This document shows, one piece after another, positions 44,519 through 55,730 of a DNA stretch of 64,000 bases. Within the stretch, counting starts at the first letter, position 1, and each line of letters begins with the position of its first letter. A program made the translations under genes and the position numbers. Location: NCBI GenBank assembly GCA_037953745.1, contig JBAKBP010007927.1:31418-95417 (forward strand), in the 5' to 3' direction. This DNA comes from Lithodes maja (lineage: Eukaryota > Arthropoda > Malacostraca > Decapoda > Lithodidae). Under the pieces are notes generated by a model that saw only the letters and a list, made by a program, of their open reading frames with translations, searched no databases and had not been told where the DNA came from.

Positions 44519-46618
44519 CTATGAAATGAGACACACAGGTAAGTTACTGTTCATTACCTTGTCGAGTGGTGCTGTGGATGTGGTGCGTCGCCTCTCCCTC
44601 CCGCCCGCCCGCCTGCCCCCTCCCCTCCCCTCCCCCACGACACCAAGATGGGCGTCACTGAGAGGAGGTTGAAGGCCTTCCCAGGTTCTGTTTGTCATCG
44701 CCGAACCCTGAGAACAATGACATGTTGTCGTCAATGTCAACGTCAGAAGGGAGGGAGTCCGAATCGTCACCCAGCTGGCGTTCTTCCTCCTCCAAATCAT
44801 CACCCTGCTCCGTTCCTGCTGTTCCTGGCGGTCACGGAAAAACTCTGTGATCCTTCTCTGTTGGCGAGCATTGACCCTCTCAGTAAACATCTCGGAGTAG
44901 TGTCTCAGCAAAGTTGAGAGTTGCATAGACGTTGCTCGAGCCCTATCCCTATTTGGATCCTTGTTCTGGATACGGTCAGCCAAGCGATCAGCCAACTCGA
45001 CGATCTCACGTAAGTCACTGGCGATAGGGTCTCCATCGTTAACTCCATCTTCGGCAGGCGCTTCTTCATCCGCTAGTTCCTCATCCAATTCCTGCAGTAA
45101 GTCCTCGGGATCCTGCTCAGGTGGAACAATCATCTCTCGGACGTCTTCCTCGTTGATATCTTGTAGACCTGCCACGTTACGAGCTGCTGCCACTGCCTGT
45201 TCAACCGCACCTTCTACCCTCTGATGCTCACCTGGCAGGTCTAGCTTGTGGCCAGGTAACCCCTCCAAAATATTCCTCCATGCGTGGTGGATAGTGGGCT
45301 GGTTGATTGAGTTCCAACTCTCGACAATGAAGTCAATTCCCATTTTTATGTGGAATTGCTTCCAAAATTGGAAGACTGTAAGGGTGGCTGGATTTTCAGG
45401 GGGATCTTGGGCTTGTGCAGGGGCTTGTTCAGGGGCTGGATCTTGGGCTTGTTCAGGGGCTTGGTCAGGGGCTGGATCTTGGGCTTGTTGTGGGGCGGCA
45501 TTGGGGTCATCAGGATCAGAATCCAGGTCGGACATCTGATCAATTTCTTCATTTGTGTCGGTTGCAGAATCCAACATTAAGAAGGTCTTCGTGGCATAGG
45601 CAGCTTTAAGACAGGTGATGATCTCCTGATCTAATGGCTGTAGAAGAGAGGTTGTGTTGGGTGGCATAAACATCACCTTTATTGAAGGGTGTCTGTCAAC
45701 TAGAAGGGGCGAATGACCAGGTGCGTTGTCCAGCAAGAACAGGATCTTAAAAGCTAGATTTTTCCGCAGACAAAACTGTTCAAGCTCAGGTACAAGATAT
45801 TTATCAAACCACTCAAGACTGAGGGCAGCTGACATCCAGGCTTTCTTGTTGGACATCCAATGCATGTTGAGACGTGACATGTCTAAGTTCCTGTAGGGGC
45901 GAGGTTTCTTAGCTCGGTGGATGACTAGGGGCTTCATCTTGCAAGACCCTGAAGCATTGCACGTCAAGAGCAATGTTACCCTATCCTTTGCCCCTTTGAA
46001 ACCCTGGGGTTCTTCTGCTTCCTGTGGATGTAGGTGCGTTTGGGAATTTTTTTCCAAAAAAAGCCTGTCTCATCGCCGTTGAAAATCTGGTCAGCTGAAT
46101 ATCCACCCTCTTCTATAATCTGGCGTAGGTAGGCAGGAAATTCTCGGGCAGCTGCAACATTGGCACTTGCGGCTTCTCCAGTTATTCGCACATTCTTAAC
46201 CTTCTGCCGATTAAGAAAAGACCAGAGCCATCCGTGTGACGCTTGAAATGGTGGCGGGTTAGGCACGCTCAACTTGACAGCAACTTCTAGATAAAGTTTT
46301 TTGGCCTTCTGACGAATAGCTTTTCCATCAAGAGGGACCCCCCTCCTGCTTTGGCGATCAATATAACGACCAACAAGTTTCTCAGTCGTCTTGAGAACAG
46401 GGTTGGCTACCTTAAAAGCATGTTGACTCGCTACGCCTGGGTTACCCTTGAGAACTTTTCGTATCTTGTCTCTATTCTTGAAGATTGTTCGTATTGTCGA
46501 TTCATTCACCCCATAAGTATGGACAAATATGTGCCTTCTGGGTACCAGATTCCACCTTCTTCACCACCTCTAGCTTCTCTGCATAAGTGAACTTGTGGCG
46601 CTTGAGTGGTGGGGGCAT
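44519..46618 (-). pseudogene. Tigger/Jerky-type transposase, frameshifted
   Basis: ATG at 46618 (MPPPLKRHKFTYAEKLEVVK, the N-terminal HTH). A frame change near 46515 leads into 46509-45976, with the CENP-B DNA-binding domain (QASHGWLWSFLNRQ) and the first Asp (FNGDETGFFWKK). A second frame change near 45990-46057 leads into 46057-44519, with LLDNAPGHSP and PNTTSLLQPLDQE. The usual PLDQG glycine is E here. An inserted Ala/Gln/Asp/Pro repeat (AQDPAPDQAPEQ) lies at about 45400-45500. Two indels make it inactive. Confidence 0.85.
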
Positions 46619-46631
46619 GGTTGCGGTGATA

Positions 46632-46962
46632 CAGTAGGGTCCCGCATAAAACGTGTTCAGATAAAACGAGTCTCGATTAAAACGAGCGACCTAAAATATT
46701 AATATTTAATTTTCGATAAGAACGAATGTTATCACAAAAAACGAGTCCGCCGCCAAAGTGGGGCAAATCCGATGAGTTCTCATATAGAGCGCCGAAATAT
46801 CGTACAAAACGTACGAAATATCGTACGCTCCTGACGGAAATTTACGCTTACAGTGAACATTGACCATATTGGGCCACCAAAATGCCGTGTTCACATAGAA
46901 CGAAATCGCATAGAACGGCCTCGTTTATCGACCAATTTCTCGTTTTATGCGGGACCCTACTC
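46632..46962. mobile_element. Tigger-like MITE nested in the Tigger leader
   Basis: Left CAGTAGGGTCCCGCATAAAA preceded by TA; right, inverted, is the same for 19 bases (ends CGTTTTATGCGGGACCCTAC). About 331 bp, no ORF. The interior has several copies of AAAACGAG/AGAACG motifs. The TIR differs from that of the surrounding Tigger, so it used a different transposase. Confidence 0.8.
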
Positions 46963-47275
46963 TTGGTAGAACAGAAACTATTTGGGCGGGCACTATGTTA
47001 TCACGGAGAGACGCGGCGTAGGACTAGGCCTACCCAAGCGTGGGGGAGGCCGAGCCGAGCCGAGCCTAGCCGACTCTGACGTCTCGAGTCTGACGTCACG
47101 AGTCTACCGAGTCTGACGTCACGGCCGAGATATGGCGAGAGATGCCGAGCCCCCAGCCGACCACAGAGCGCACTACATAAATAAAACCGTGTTAGATGCT
47201 GACTCGGCACACTAGGGGTACCCGCGTTAGACCAAAACCGCACTGTCCAAAGCCGCGCTACCCGAGGGAGGACTG

Positions 47276-48596
47276 TACAGTACAGTATATGCCAGGTAGA
47301 GAAATAGATAGCAAATGTAGAAAGACTGCTAGATAGATAGAAAAAGGTGGACAGATCATGTGTCACTTGTTCTTCTCGTCTGGTGAGCTTATGGGGGGAT
47401 GGGCCGGTTTTATGGTCCCCCTTCTCCCTCGTGCTTAGCCCCATTGGTTTTTAGATTTTAAGACGTTCGGCCCAATAGTTTGGCAATTTTATGACTTTAC
47501 GTCCCATTGTCATTATTAAAGGGCATAGCTCATGAAATATCCCATTCCATTTTATCACTGTCTAAAGCATGTTACAGAATGATTGATACTGCACAGTTGT
47601 CTTGGTTTACCACACATTTTTATCGAAAATAGTAAACAAAGCCATGCAAGATATTTTAAGCTTAGAAAGTTGATGGCAACCCCTGTCGCCTCTCTCTTGT
47701 GTTAATGATAACGGAATTAGCCCGCAAATTTCGAATATGTTTTCATATTCCCTTTAGCTACCCTACCCTGATATATTTCATACATGATGAAGTAATGTGA
47801 AGGCAGTATTTGATATACTGTATATATATATATATATATATCATGTGAGTGTAAAATGTGTCTATCCTTAAGTATCTATCAATGCAATTATTCATAGTTT
47901 GGTCTCGTTAATCGTAAATAAATACGTATTGGCAGCTCTATCCATATGGCAACACCAATAGTAGAGGAGGTCTTGTCCTAACGGTATACAGTACGCAGGT
48001 ACTCTAGCACAAAAGCGTACGGCCAACGTATCAAAATATTCTATCTTGATTTTCACTTTCACAGTGTATTATTCGATAGCTTGCCATTATTTCTACATTT
48101 CATTATTAAGCTTATGCTGCTCATACAATTTATCATACCCCTCAATTAAATATCTGTCCATCTTTGTAACTGTTTTCACAGCATGGAGTACTTAACAGAG
48201 ATACTGAGAATCAAAATAGTGGCCATTGACCTGACTCCTGAAACTCTTTGACCTATTCTGTTATTCTATGGGTACCCCAATAACTTCATATACGTCATGA
48301 TGGGCTCGGAAATGCCTCTCGCCACCACCGTCCAAAACACTAATTTATTTATATTTACATTTATAAGAAACTCGGACTACTATTATTGCACATAAGAGGT
48401 ATACTGTACACTCACATTTATGATAATGAGGATAGCTCATCATAGCTGACCACATGCGCTATGCCCTTCAAGACCTTTCGTGCCATTTAGGTGTCAATTT
48501 TTTTGTGGCGAGCGATAGCGAGCCTGTAATTTTAAGAGTAACCGGCCTTTGGCCGGGTACTTTTTCTACCAAAAAATGTAAAAATTTATCTTGAAG
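47276..48596. other. Probable FANCD2 intron or intergenic, no gene seen
   Basis: No exon recognised. It contains a (TA)n tract at about 47820-47840 and the hairpin ACCGGCC TTT GGCCGGGT at 48541-48558. Confidence 0.4.
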
Positions 48597-49305
48597 GGGG
48601 TCTATTTATCTATCTATTGCCTGATGCCGTGATCCCCGAAGGGGTGGCCACGAACGAACCGCCCCCATGCACCTCTGTCCCAAGTCAGTCGACGCCCCTC
48701 CTCCCAACCAGCACCACCTTCATTCATATACTTCCTCACTCCATCCTTCCACCTCTCCCTCGGTGCATCTCTCCCTCTGTCCTTCCACCTCGCTCTCGTA
48801 CACCCTCTTAGTCAATCTCTCGCTTTCCATACGTTCCATATGGCCGAACCATCTCAAGTTGTTCCTTTTCACACTTTCCAGCACATCTACCTCCACACCA
48901 CACCTCCTTCTTACTTCCTCATTCGTCTGTCTATCCCTCCATGTAACTCCGCACGCACTTCTCAAGTAACTCATTTCCACTGCTCTCACTCTTGGTCTGA
49001 GTCTCTTCCCAAACGTCCATGCTTCGCTTCCGTAAGTTAGTGTCGGGATTACCACACTGTCATGCAAGGACTTCTTCACTACCATACTGACCACTCTATT
49101 TCTTGCTACTGCTTTCAACGTTCCTACAACCCTCTTCCCCTGTTGCACCCTCTCCCGCACTTCTTTATCCATAGTCCCATCTTTACTCAATACACTGCCC
49201 AGATACTTAAAAGAGCCGACAATCTCCATAGCCTGACCGTTCAACTTTACCCCTTTCGAAGACCATAACCTTGTTCTTCCCTGCATTTACCTTCAAATTC
49301 CGTTT
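48597..49305 (-). mobile_element. LINE-B copy 2, 5'-truncated 3' end
   Basis: The minus-strand frame 49286-48720 encodes VKLNGQAMEIVGSFKYLGSV, then TYGSEAWTFGKRLRPR and NNLRWFGHMERM, and the element ends in the CCCCTTCGGGGAT hairpin and an (ATAG)n tail at 48602-48620. It lacks the catalytic RT motifs. It is bounded at 49305 by a C-rich stretch. Confidence 0.85.
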
Positions 49306-49770
49306 ACCCCCCCACCCCCCCCAGGGGGTAAGGGGGCCTTCATCTAATGGTGGAGGAAAAAAAGAATATGCCTCACGCATCCTACTGCATGTCGTACAAG
49401 GCGACTAATAGGGGGGATGGTGTTAGACTTGCAGACCAAGTAGCCATCACTATACAATGAGGCCTTGTTATTGGCGCTGGCATTGTCTCCATATGACAGT
49501 GCTGTGACAGGGCCTCATTGTACTTGCTCCAAGTTGCCTAATGGCGGCACACTGGCGGTGGGTGTCGCTCCCTCTGGACCCGGCCCTGGCGCCCTGGGCC
49601 CAGCCTGGACGAAATGGATCCAGAGGGTACAGTACGTAGTGTTTCCCCGGACTGGCACTTTCTGCCCAATAGTATAGGGGCCCGAACCTGGTGGTAGCGC
49701 TCCAGGAGGCTGCCCTGTCATTGGGCGAAAAATACCAGGCCAGTCGTAGTGCCGTGAATGCAGGCCTATT

Positions 49771-51852
49771 TTGGCAGTTAATGAGAGCCTAGAGATGGTA
49801 TTGAAAAGGGTAGATGAACTGGGAGCAGAGAATATGGCATTGAAGGAGCAGCTGAAGGAATACGAAGGACGTTTCACGGAAGTAAAGGAGTCGACTGCAT
49901 GGACGGTGGTAGGTAAACAAAAAGTCAAGGATTTGGAGGATATTATGAAAGAGCAAAAGGAAGAAATGAATATGACCAAAAAAAGTTTTGAGAGTGCAGT
50001 TGTAGGGGTCATGAAGAACAAGGAGAGTGTCGTGAGGGAGGCCATGGACAGGGATAGGGGTGTAATCTTGTATGGAGATATAGAGACTCATATGAATGAT
50101 AATGGAGTGAGAAAAGTGAGGGATATGGAGACAGTGAAGGAGGTCTTGAAAGGTGTGGATGAGGACGAATATGGATGGGAAGGGCAGGTGGAGGAGGTCA
50201 GTAGGATAGGTAGATATAAAAGGGGAGAGATGAGACCTATAAGGGTACAGTTTAAAACTAGGGTAGTGGCGGAGACTGTGACAAATTTTAGTTGGAGGCT
50301 AAATACAAATGATAAACTGAAACACATAAGACTAAAGAAGGATTTGAGTATAGAACAAAGGAAAAAAAATAAGGAATTACAAGAAAAGGCTGATGAAAAT
50401 AATGGAAAGTTGGATGAGGAGGATAAGAGAAATTTTTACTGGAGAGTGAGGGACAGAAAAGTGAGGAAGTGGTTTATAAGAGTAGAAGGGAGGGGGAGAT
50501 CAGGGAGGGGGGAGATCAGGGAGGGGAGAGAATGTGATGGGAGTTGTGACGGAGGAGGAGAACGGGGTGGAGGTGTCACAGGGAGAGACAGGAGACAAAG
50601 AGGCAGACCCAGTAGTGCTAACGGGGGAGTAGGGTACGGACTGGAGGAGCGGGATGGTGTAATTGCTGAAGGAATGGTAGATGGATTAAGGATTATGTTT
50701 AGTAATGTGGATGTGTTTACCCAGGACAAGAAAAGAGAACTGATATGTAGGTTGCAGGATGAAGAGGAAAAACCTGATGTCATAGCCCTACAGGAAGTAA
50801 GACCAAAAAATGCTAGAATTGAAAGGGAACTGGTGGAATATAGTTTGGAGGGTTTTGAGTTATATGAGAGAAATGCTATTAGAGCAGAGGTTGGAAGAGG
50901 ACTGTTTATTTATGTAAGAAAAGAGCTCAAGGTTAATGAGGTGGATATGAGACAGCAGTATTGTGAGTATTTGTGTATTGAAGTAAAATGTGTAAGAGGA
51001 TCAATTCTAATTGCCTCTATATATAGAAGTCCAAATAATAGCAGGGGAGAGGATGATAACCTACTGAAAGCAATGGAGGAGATAGATAATAGAGAGAACA
51101 AATATAAAATTTTGATTGGAGATTTCAATTTGCCAAGGATCAACTGGGCAAATTGTACTACTCCAGCGGGACAGGGTAGCCTGGAAAATAAGTTTATAGA
51201 GAAAGTGAGAGATTGTTTTTTAACGCAACATATTGTAGAGATGACAAGATATAGAGATGGGACGCAGGGGAGTGTACTTGATTTGATTTTTAGCAATGAA
51301 GAGGATATAGTGGAACATGTTAATGTGGATAGCCCTATAGGTCATAGTGACCATGCCTGTATAAGCTTTAGTTGTAACATTAAATCAGAGAGGGATAATA
51401 GAAGCAATAGAAAAATATACATGTATGATAGAGCAGATTATGAGCTGCTGAGACGGTGTTTGGACATTGACTGGGGGGAATACTTGAACGGTGAAGATGC
51501 TGAAGGAATGTGGAGGAAAATTAGAGTCAAACTGGAGAATGCTGTATCCAAAGGTGTACCAGTAAGGGAATATAAGGAAAAAACAAAATTGAGGAAAAGA
51601 ACTAACCCAGAATTGCCAATGAAAAGAAAGCTTTGGATATTGATTAGAAGAAAGAAACGATTGTGGGAAAGATTAAAATTGTTAAAAAAGAACAGGGGGT
51701 CTAGTATAGAGGCTAAAGAAGTGGATCTGGAACGCAGACAAATAAACAATAAAATAAGGTGGGAAACAAGGAGGGGGGTGAAGGAGAGGGAGAGAGAGAT
51801 AGCTAGAAATGTGAAGGATAATCCAAAAATATTCTGGAAGTACATTCAGTAA
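49771..51852 (+). CDS. LINE-C ORF: coiled coil, RRM-like ORF1 region and AP-endonuclease in one frame
   Basis: 693 codons. Residues about 1-90 form a coiled coil (LGAENMALKEQLKEYEGRF). About 95-225 are rich in basic residues (RIGRYKRGEMRPIRVQF, KLKHIRLKKDLS), like ORF1 proteins of L1-type elements. From about residue 300 an endonuclease begins: IMFSNVDVFTQDK, VIALQEVRPKN, SIYRSPNN, LIGDFNLPRINW, SDHACISF. It ends in a basic linker (LRKRTNPELP, RRKKRLWERLK). ORF1 and EN are usually separate; here one open frame joins them, so either this family uses a single polyprotein or the stop between them was lost. Confidence 0.75.
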   Translation: MAVNESLEMVLKRVDELGAENMALKEQLKEYEGRFTEVKESTAWTVVGKQKVKDLEDIMKEQKEEMNMTKKSFESAVVGVMKNKESVVREAMDRDRGVILYGDIETHMNDNGVRKVRDMETVKEVLKGVDEDEYGWEGQVEEVSRIGRYKRGEMRPIRVQFKTRVVAETVTNFSWRLNTNDKLKHIRLKKDLSIEQRKKNKELQEKADENNGKLDEEDKRNFYWRVRDRKVRKWFIRVEGRGRSGRGEIREGRECDGSCDGGGERGGGVTGRDRRQRGRPSSANGGVGYGLEERDGVIAEGMVDGLRIMFSNVDVFTQDKKRELICRLQDEEEKPDVIALQEVRPKNARIERELVEYSLEGFELYERNAIRAEVGRGLFIYVRKELKVNEVDMRQQYCEYLCIEVKCVRGSILIASIYRSPNNSRGEDDNLLKAMEEIDNRENKYKILIGDFNLPRINWANCTTPAGQGSLENKFIEKVRDCFLTQHIVEMTRYRDGTQGSVLDLIFSNEEDIVEHVNVDSPIGHSDHACISFSCNIKSERDNRSNRKIYMYDRADYELLRRCLDIDWGEYLNGEDAEGMWRKIRVKLENAVSKGVPVREYKEKTKLRKRTNPELPMKRKLWILIRRKKRLWERLKLLKKNRGSSIEAKEVDLERRQINNKIRWETRRGVKEREREIARNVKDNPKIFWKYIQ

Positions 51853-51971
51853 AAGTTAACAAGAAGAGTAGGGATCCCAGAGCTGGTAGGGGGGTTGAAT
51901 GATGGGAGTAGAGCGGAGACTGATAAGGAGAAAGCAGAGGTGCTGGGGAAATACTTTGGGGGGTACTAACA

Positions 51972-53669
51972 GTGGAGTCGGAGGATGCAGTGCCTACTAT
52001 TCCCATCAAACAGGCACCGGCACTAGAACTTATAGAGTTTTCCCATGCTAGAATAAGAAGGGCTATAGAAAAAATGAACAGAAGTAAGTTACCGGGACCG
52101 GATGGGATACACCCAAGAATCATAAAGGAAGGAGGGGAGATGTTAGTAGAGCCATTGAAAATGTTATTTGAGGTATCGTTTAGTACAGGACAAATCCCGA
52201 TGGACTGGAGAGAGGCGAACATAACAGCTATATTTAAGAAGGGAAAGAGAAATGACCCAGGGAATTATAGACCAGTCAGTTTGACAAGTATTGTGTGTAA
52301 ACTAATGGAAACGGTAATTAGAGAAGGAATAATGGATCATATGAAGTCAAACCAACTTTTCAGTGGGAGACAGTTCGGATTCTTGCCGGGGAGGTCGACG
52401 GTACTACAGCTAATTAAGGTGGTAGATGATTGGATGCAAATTCTAGAAGATGGTGACGTAATAGACATGGTATATTACGATTTTATGAAGGCCTTCAATA
52501 AGGTCCCACATAAAAGGTTAATAGAGAAAGTTAGAAGCTATAATATAGGGGAGAAATGTGTGAAATGGATAGAAGCCTTCCTGAAAGATCGGAGACAGAG
52601 GGTACTGGTGAATGGAATAGGCTCGGGGTGGAGGGAAATTACAAGTGGGATACCTCAGGGATCTGTGTTGGGACCACTGCTGTTCGTTATATTTATCAAC
52701 GACTTGCCTGAAGTTATAACTAATGGAAGTGAGGTATACCTGTATGCGGATGACACTAAGCTGTATAGAAGAGTGAGGAGTAAGGAAGATATGGGTTTGC
52801 TTCAAGGAGATGTGGAGGGCATGACGGGATGGTCTGAGCATTGGTTAATGCCTTTTCATCCAAAAAAATGCAAGTACATGCGGATTGGGACCAGCAAGAT
52901 AGACAAGGTAGGATACAGTATGTATGAAGCGATGGAGGAAGTGAATGCAGAAAAGGATATAGGAGTAGTGATAGACAATAAGTTAAATTTCTCAGAACAT
53001 TTAGCGAAAAAGATAAACAAAGCCAATAGAATTGTAGGGCTGATAAGGAGGACATTTGTGTCACTTGACGAAGAAATCTTCAGGAATCTCTATACAGCGC
53101 TGGATAGGCCGCACCTGGAATATGCGAACCAGGTGTGGGCTCCATATATGGTAAAGGATATAGAAGCAGTGGAGAAAGTGCAGAGGAGAGCTAGCAAGCT
53201 GGTACCAACGTTGAAGAACGCGGGCTATGAGCAGAGGTTGAGGACACTGGGGCTTCCGACACTGGCATATAGGAGAAAGAGAGGGGATATGATAGAGACT
53301 TTTAAGATAGTGTCAGGAAAGTACGATGAGGATGTGTGTGAAGGTATCTTCTTGATGCGGGAGGGAACAAGAACGAGAGGACACTCTAAGAAAATTTACA
53401 AAAGAAATAGGCTTGAGAAGGCAAAGAACTCATTTTGTGATAGAGTGGTAAATGAGTGGAAAGCACTGCCCCAGTATGTAGTCGATTCCGAATCAATAAG
53501 GGAATTTGAAAGTAATCTTGATAAAGCATGGGGAAGACAAGATTTGAAGTTTGATTATAAAACAAAAATACAGAATAGTAAAAATGTTGCGTCTGCTACC
53601 GCCGCCGCCAACACCGTGAACGACCGCAGCAGTGCAAGTACTGGTACTGAGCTGGATACACAGGCATAG
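51972..53669 (+). CDS. LINE-C reverse transcriptase and C-terminal domain
   Basis: 565 codons, in a different frame from the upstream ORF (one indel between 51845 and 51975). Motifs: KLPGPDGIHPRIIKEG, NYRPVSLTSIVCKLMETVI, motif A (MVYYDFMKAFNKVPHK), motif B (IPQGSVLGPLLFVIF), motif C (YLYADDTKLYR), thumb (DIGVVIDNKLNFSEHL), C-terminal RLRTLGLPTLAYRRKRGDMI and FCDRVVNEWKALPQYVV. The catalytic D of motif A is present; the usual second D (KAFDKV) is N. The frame is otherwise clean, indicating a young copy. Confidence 0.85.
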   Translation: MESEDAVPTIPIKQAPALELIEFSHARIRRAIEKMNRSKLPGPDGIHPRIIKEGGEMLVEPLKMLFEVSFSTGQIPMDWREANITAIFKKGKRNDPGNYRPVSLTSIVCKLMETVIREGIMDHMKSNQLFSGRQFGFLPGRSTVLQLIKVVDDWMQILEDGDVIDMVYYDFMKAFNKVPHKRLIEKVRSYNIGEKCVKWIEAFLKDRRQRVLVNGIGSGWREITSGIPQGSVLGPLLFVIFINDLPEVITNGSEVYLYADDTKLYRRVRSKEDMGLLQGDVEGMTGWSEHWLMPFHPKKCKYMRIGTSKIDKVGYSMYEAMEEVNAEKDIGVVIDNKLNFSEHLAKKINKANRIVGLIRRTFVSLDEEIFRNLYTALDRPHLEYANQVWAPYMVKDIEAVEKVQRRASKLVPTLKNAGYEQRLRTLGLPTLAYRRKRGDMIETFKIVSGKYDEDVCEGIFLMREGTRTRGHSKKIYKRNRLEKAKNSFCDRVVNEWKALPQYVVDSESIREFESNLDKAWGRQDLKFDYKTKIQNSKNVASATAAANTVNDRSSASTGTELDTQA

Positions 53670-53851
53670 TTTGCCTTTTTCCAGAGGATCTACTGTAAGA
53701 AACTGTAAGAAGTGTACGTGCACAGGGTGCGTCCCTGCGGTTGGTTCTGGTGGGGCGTACCGAGGCCACTGGATCCTACCCCCTTGTAATCTCTTGGGGG
53801 AAGGTGCTGGGAATGGTCCCGGGGTAGACTGGAGCCGGAGTTCTGGGGGGG

Positions 53852-54856
53852 TTGATGCCCATCTGCCAGTCAACCTACCTAATTATGACTAAAACCAAAG
53901 AAAATAAACGTAAGTCCGATGAATCAAAACCGCACAGGACAAGGACAAATGCCCCCCACAATCTCAGACTTGCTAGTGTGAATGTTGGTAGTTTGAATCT
54001 GCGTGCAAATGAAGTGGCTGAGATGTGTGAGAGGAGGCGAGTGGATGTCTGCTGTACCCAGGAAACACTCTGGAAGAGGCATGGGGTACAGTGGATTGTC
54101 GGAAGGAGGAAAAGATATAGGATATACTGGATGGGTGTGGAGACTGATAAAGCGAAAGGAGTGGGTGTTCTGGTGGCTGAAGAGCTGGCGGAAAGTGTGC
54201 TTCAGATTACGAGAGTTAGTGAAAGGCTGATTGTTTTGAAGTTGAAAGTTGGTGAAAGAATTCTGAATGTGATATCTGCATATGCCCCACAGGCTGGTTT
54301 ACAGAAAGAGATAAAAGAGGACTTCTGGAATGACACTGTCAGTGTCATTTCAGGCCTCTCGGAGAATGAAATAACAATCGTGGGGGGGGGGGGGGACCTG
54401 AATGGTCACGTAGGAGCATCTGCAGATGGGTACGAGGGGGTACATGGAGGAAATGGTTACGAAAGGAGGAATCTGGAAGGCGAATATATATTGGAGTCCT
54501 GCATTGCACTCAACATGGTTGTGTGTAACACGAAGTTCAAGAAAAGACAGAGCCATCTGATCACATATAACTCTGGGGTCTCCAGTAGCCAGATATATTA
54601 CTTCTTGGTTAACAGGAAAGACTGGAAACTGGTTCGAGATGTAAAGGTCATCCCGGGCGAAGAATGTATCCCCCAGCATAAGCTACTTGTGTGCGACATG
54701 AGCTTATACAGAGATCCTAAGTGCAAGAAGGTATACATACCCAAAAGGAAAGTGTGGCTGCTGAAGAACAAGGAAGTTAGGGATAGGTTTCATAGTGAAC
54801 TGGAGGAAATGAATAGAAATGAGGAAGCTAGGCCTAACGATGTAAATAGTCAATGA
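53852..54856 (+). pseudogene. LINE-D endonuclease
   Basis: 334 codons. Endonuclease motifs: LRLASVNVGSLNLRANEV, DVCCTQETLWKRHG, VISAYAPQAG, DLNGHVG. This layout is typical of RTE/BovB-type endonucleases. A G run (about 54379-54394) makes IVGGGGDLNG where relatives have IVGGDLNG. Downstream frames are broken, so the whole ORF2 is dead. The ATG at 53852 is only the first in the open frame; the true start is probably later, near MTKTKEN. Confidence 0.75.
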
Positions 54857-55730
54857 AACTTTCTTAAGCATAGCCTTATTGCTGCCACTGACAAAGTCTG
54901 TGGGAAAACAAAGGGTCACCCCAGGAATAAGACCTCCTGGTGGTGGAATGATGATGTAGAACATGCTGTGAAAGAGAAAAGGAGATGCTTCAAAGCATGG
55001 AAGCAGGGAGGTTGCAAGGAGGAATACCAGGCAGCTAAACGAACTGCCAAAAGAGTTATATACAATGCGAAAAAAGGCATTAAGGACCTGGTCCTCGAAC
55101 AAGTGTGTAACACTGACAATCCCAATGGGATCTTCAACCTAGCTAGGCGAGTTAAAAATGACAGTAGGGATATTATAGGTGAACAGTGTGTTAGAAACGA
55201 TAGTGGGAAGATCGTGTATGCAGAACATTAAATCAGAGAAGCATAGAAGGCACACTATGAACGATTGCTAAATGTAGAGTTTGAATGGGATAAGGAACAG
55301 CTTAGTATAAAAAAACTAATATCTGGACCTCCTCCTTTGATAGCACCAGCTGTAGTGAGCGACGCAATCAATAAAATGAAGGACGGTAAAGCTCCAGGGT
55401 GCTCTGACATTGTCGCTGAGATGATAAAAGCCTCAGGGGAGACTGGTCACTGGTGTCAACTTAGTCACTGAGTTGATAAACACCATTATTAAAGATGAGA
55501 AAATCCAAGAGGATTGGCTCAAAAGTGTAATAGTAAATATATACAAAAGAAAAGGGGATGCGCTAGATACAGGAAATTATAGGGGCCTGAAAATGCTTGA
55601 CCAAATCATGAAGATCTGTGAGAGAGGGTTTGATCAGGCAAAGCATCTCCATTGATGATATGCAGTTTGGTTTTATGCCAGGACGGGATACAACCGATGC
55701 TATCTTCGGTCAGGCAGATACAGGAAAGAT
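54857..55730 (+). pseudogene. LINE-D ORF2 linker and start of RT, many frame changes
   Basis: Linker (NKTSWWWNDDVEHAVKEKRR), RT N-terminal motif (KMKDGKAPGCSDIVAEMIKA) and DDMQFGFMPGRDTTDAIF in at least three frames. Interrupted at 55730 by LINE-B copy 3. Confidence 0.75.

Larger units (their letters stand above)
44304..47275 (-). mobile_element. Complete Tigger-type transposon with both TIRs
   Basis: Ends CACTCCTCCCTCGGGTAG (left) and, inverted, CAGTCCTCCCTCGGGTAG (right, ending 47275), extended by GCGCGG on both sides, one mismatch. TA dinucleotides at 44302-44303 and 47276-47277 are the TSD. 2,972 bp including a nested MITE at 46632-46962 in the 5' leader. It lies in the FANCD2 intron upstream of exon a, in the same orientation as the gene. 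Confidence 0.9.
49312..53710 (+). mobile_element. LINE-C, near-complete CR1/Jockey-group element with fused ORF1-endonuclease
   Basis: Order: C-rich 5' leader with the motif CATGTCGTACAAGGCGACTA at about 49387-49408, coiled-coil ORF1-like region, endonuclease, RT, C-terminal domain, and a 3' end with a direct repeat (CTGTAAGAAACTGTAAGAAG at about 53694-53713). One frame change between the two large ORFs. Its 3' end abuts LINE-D. Confidence 0.8.
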
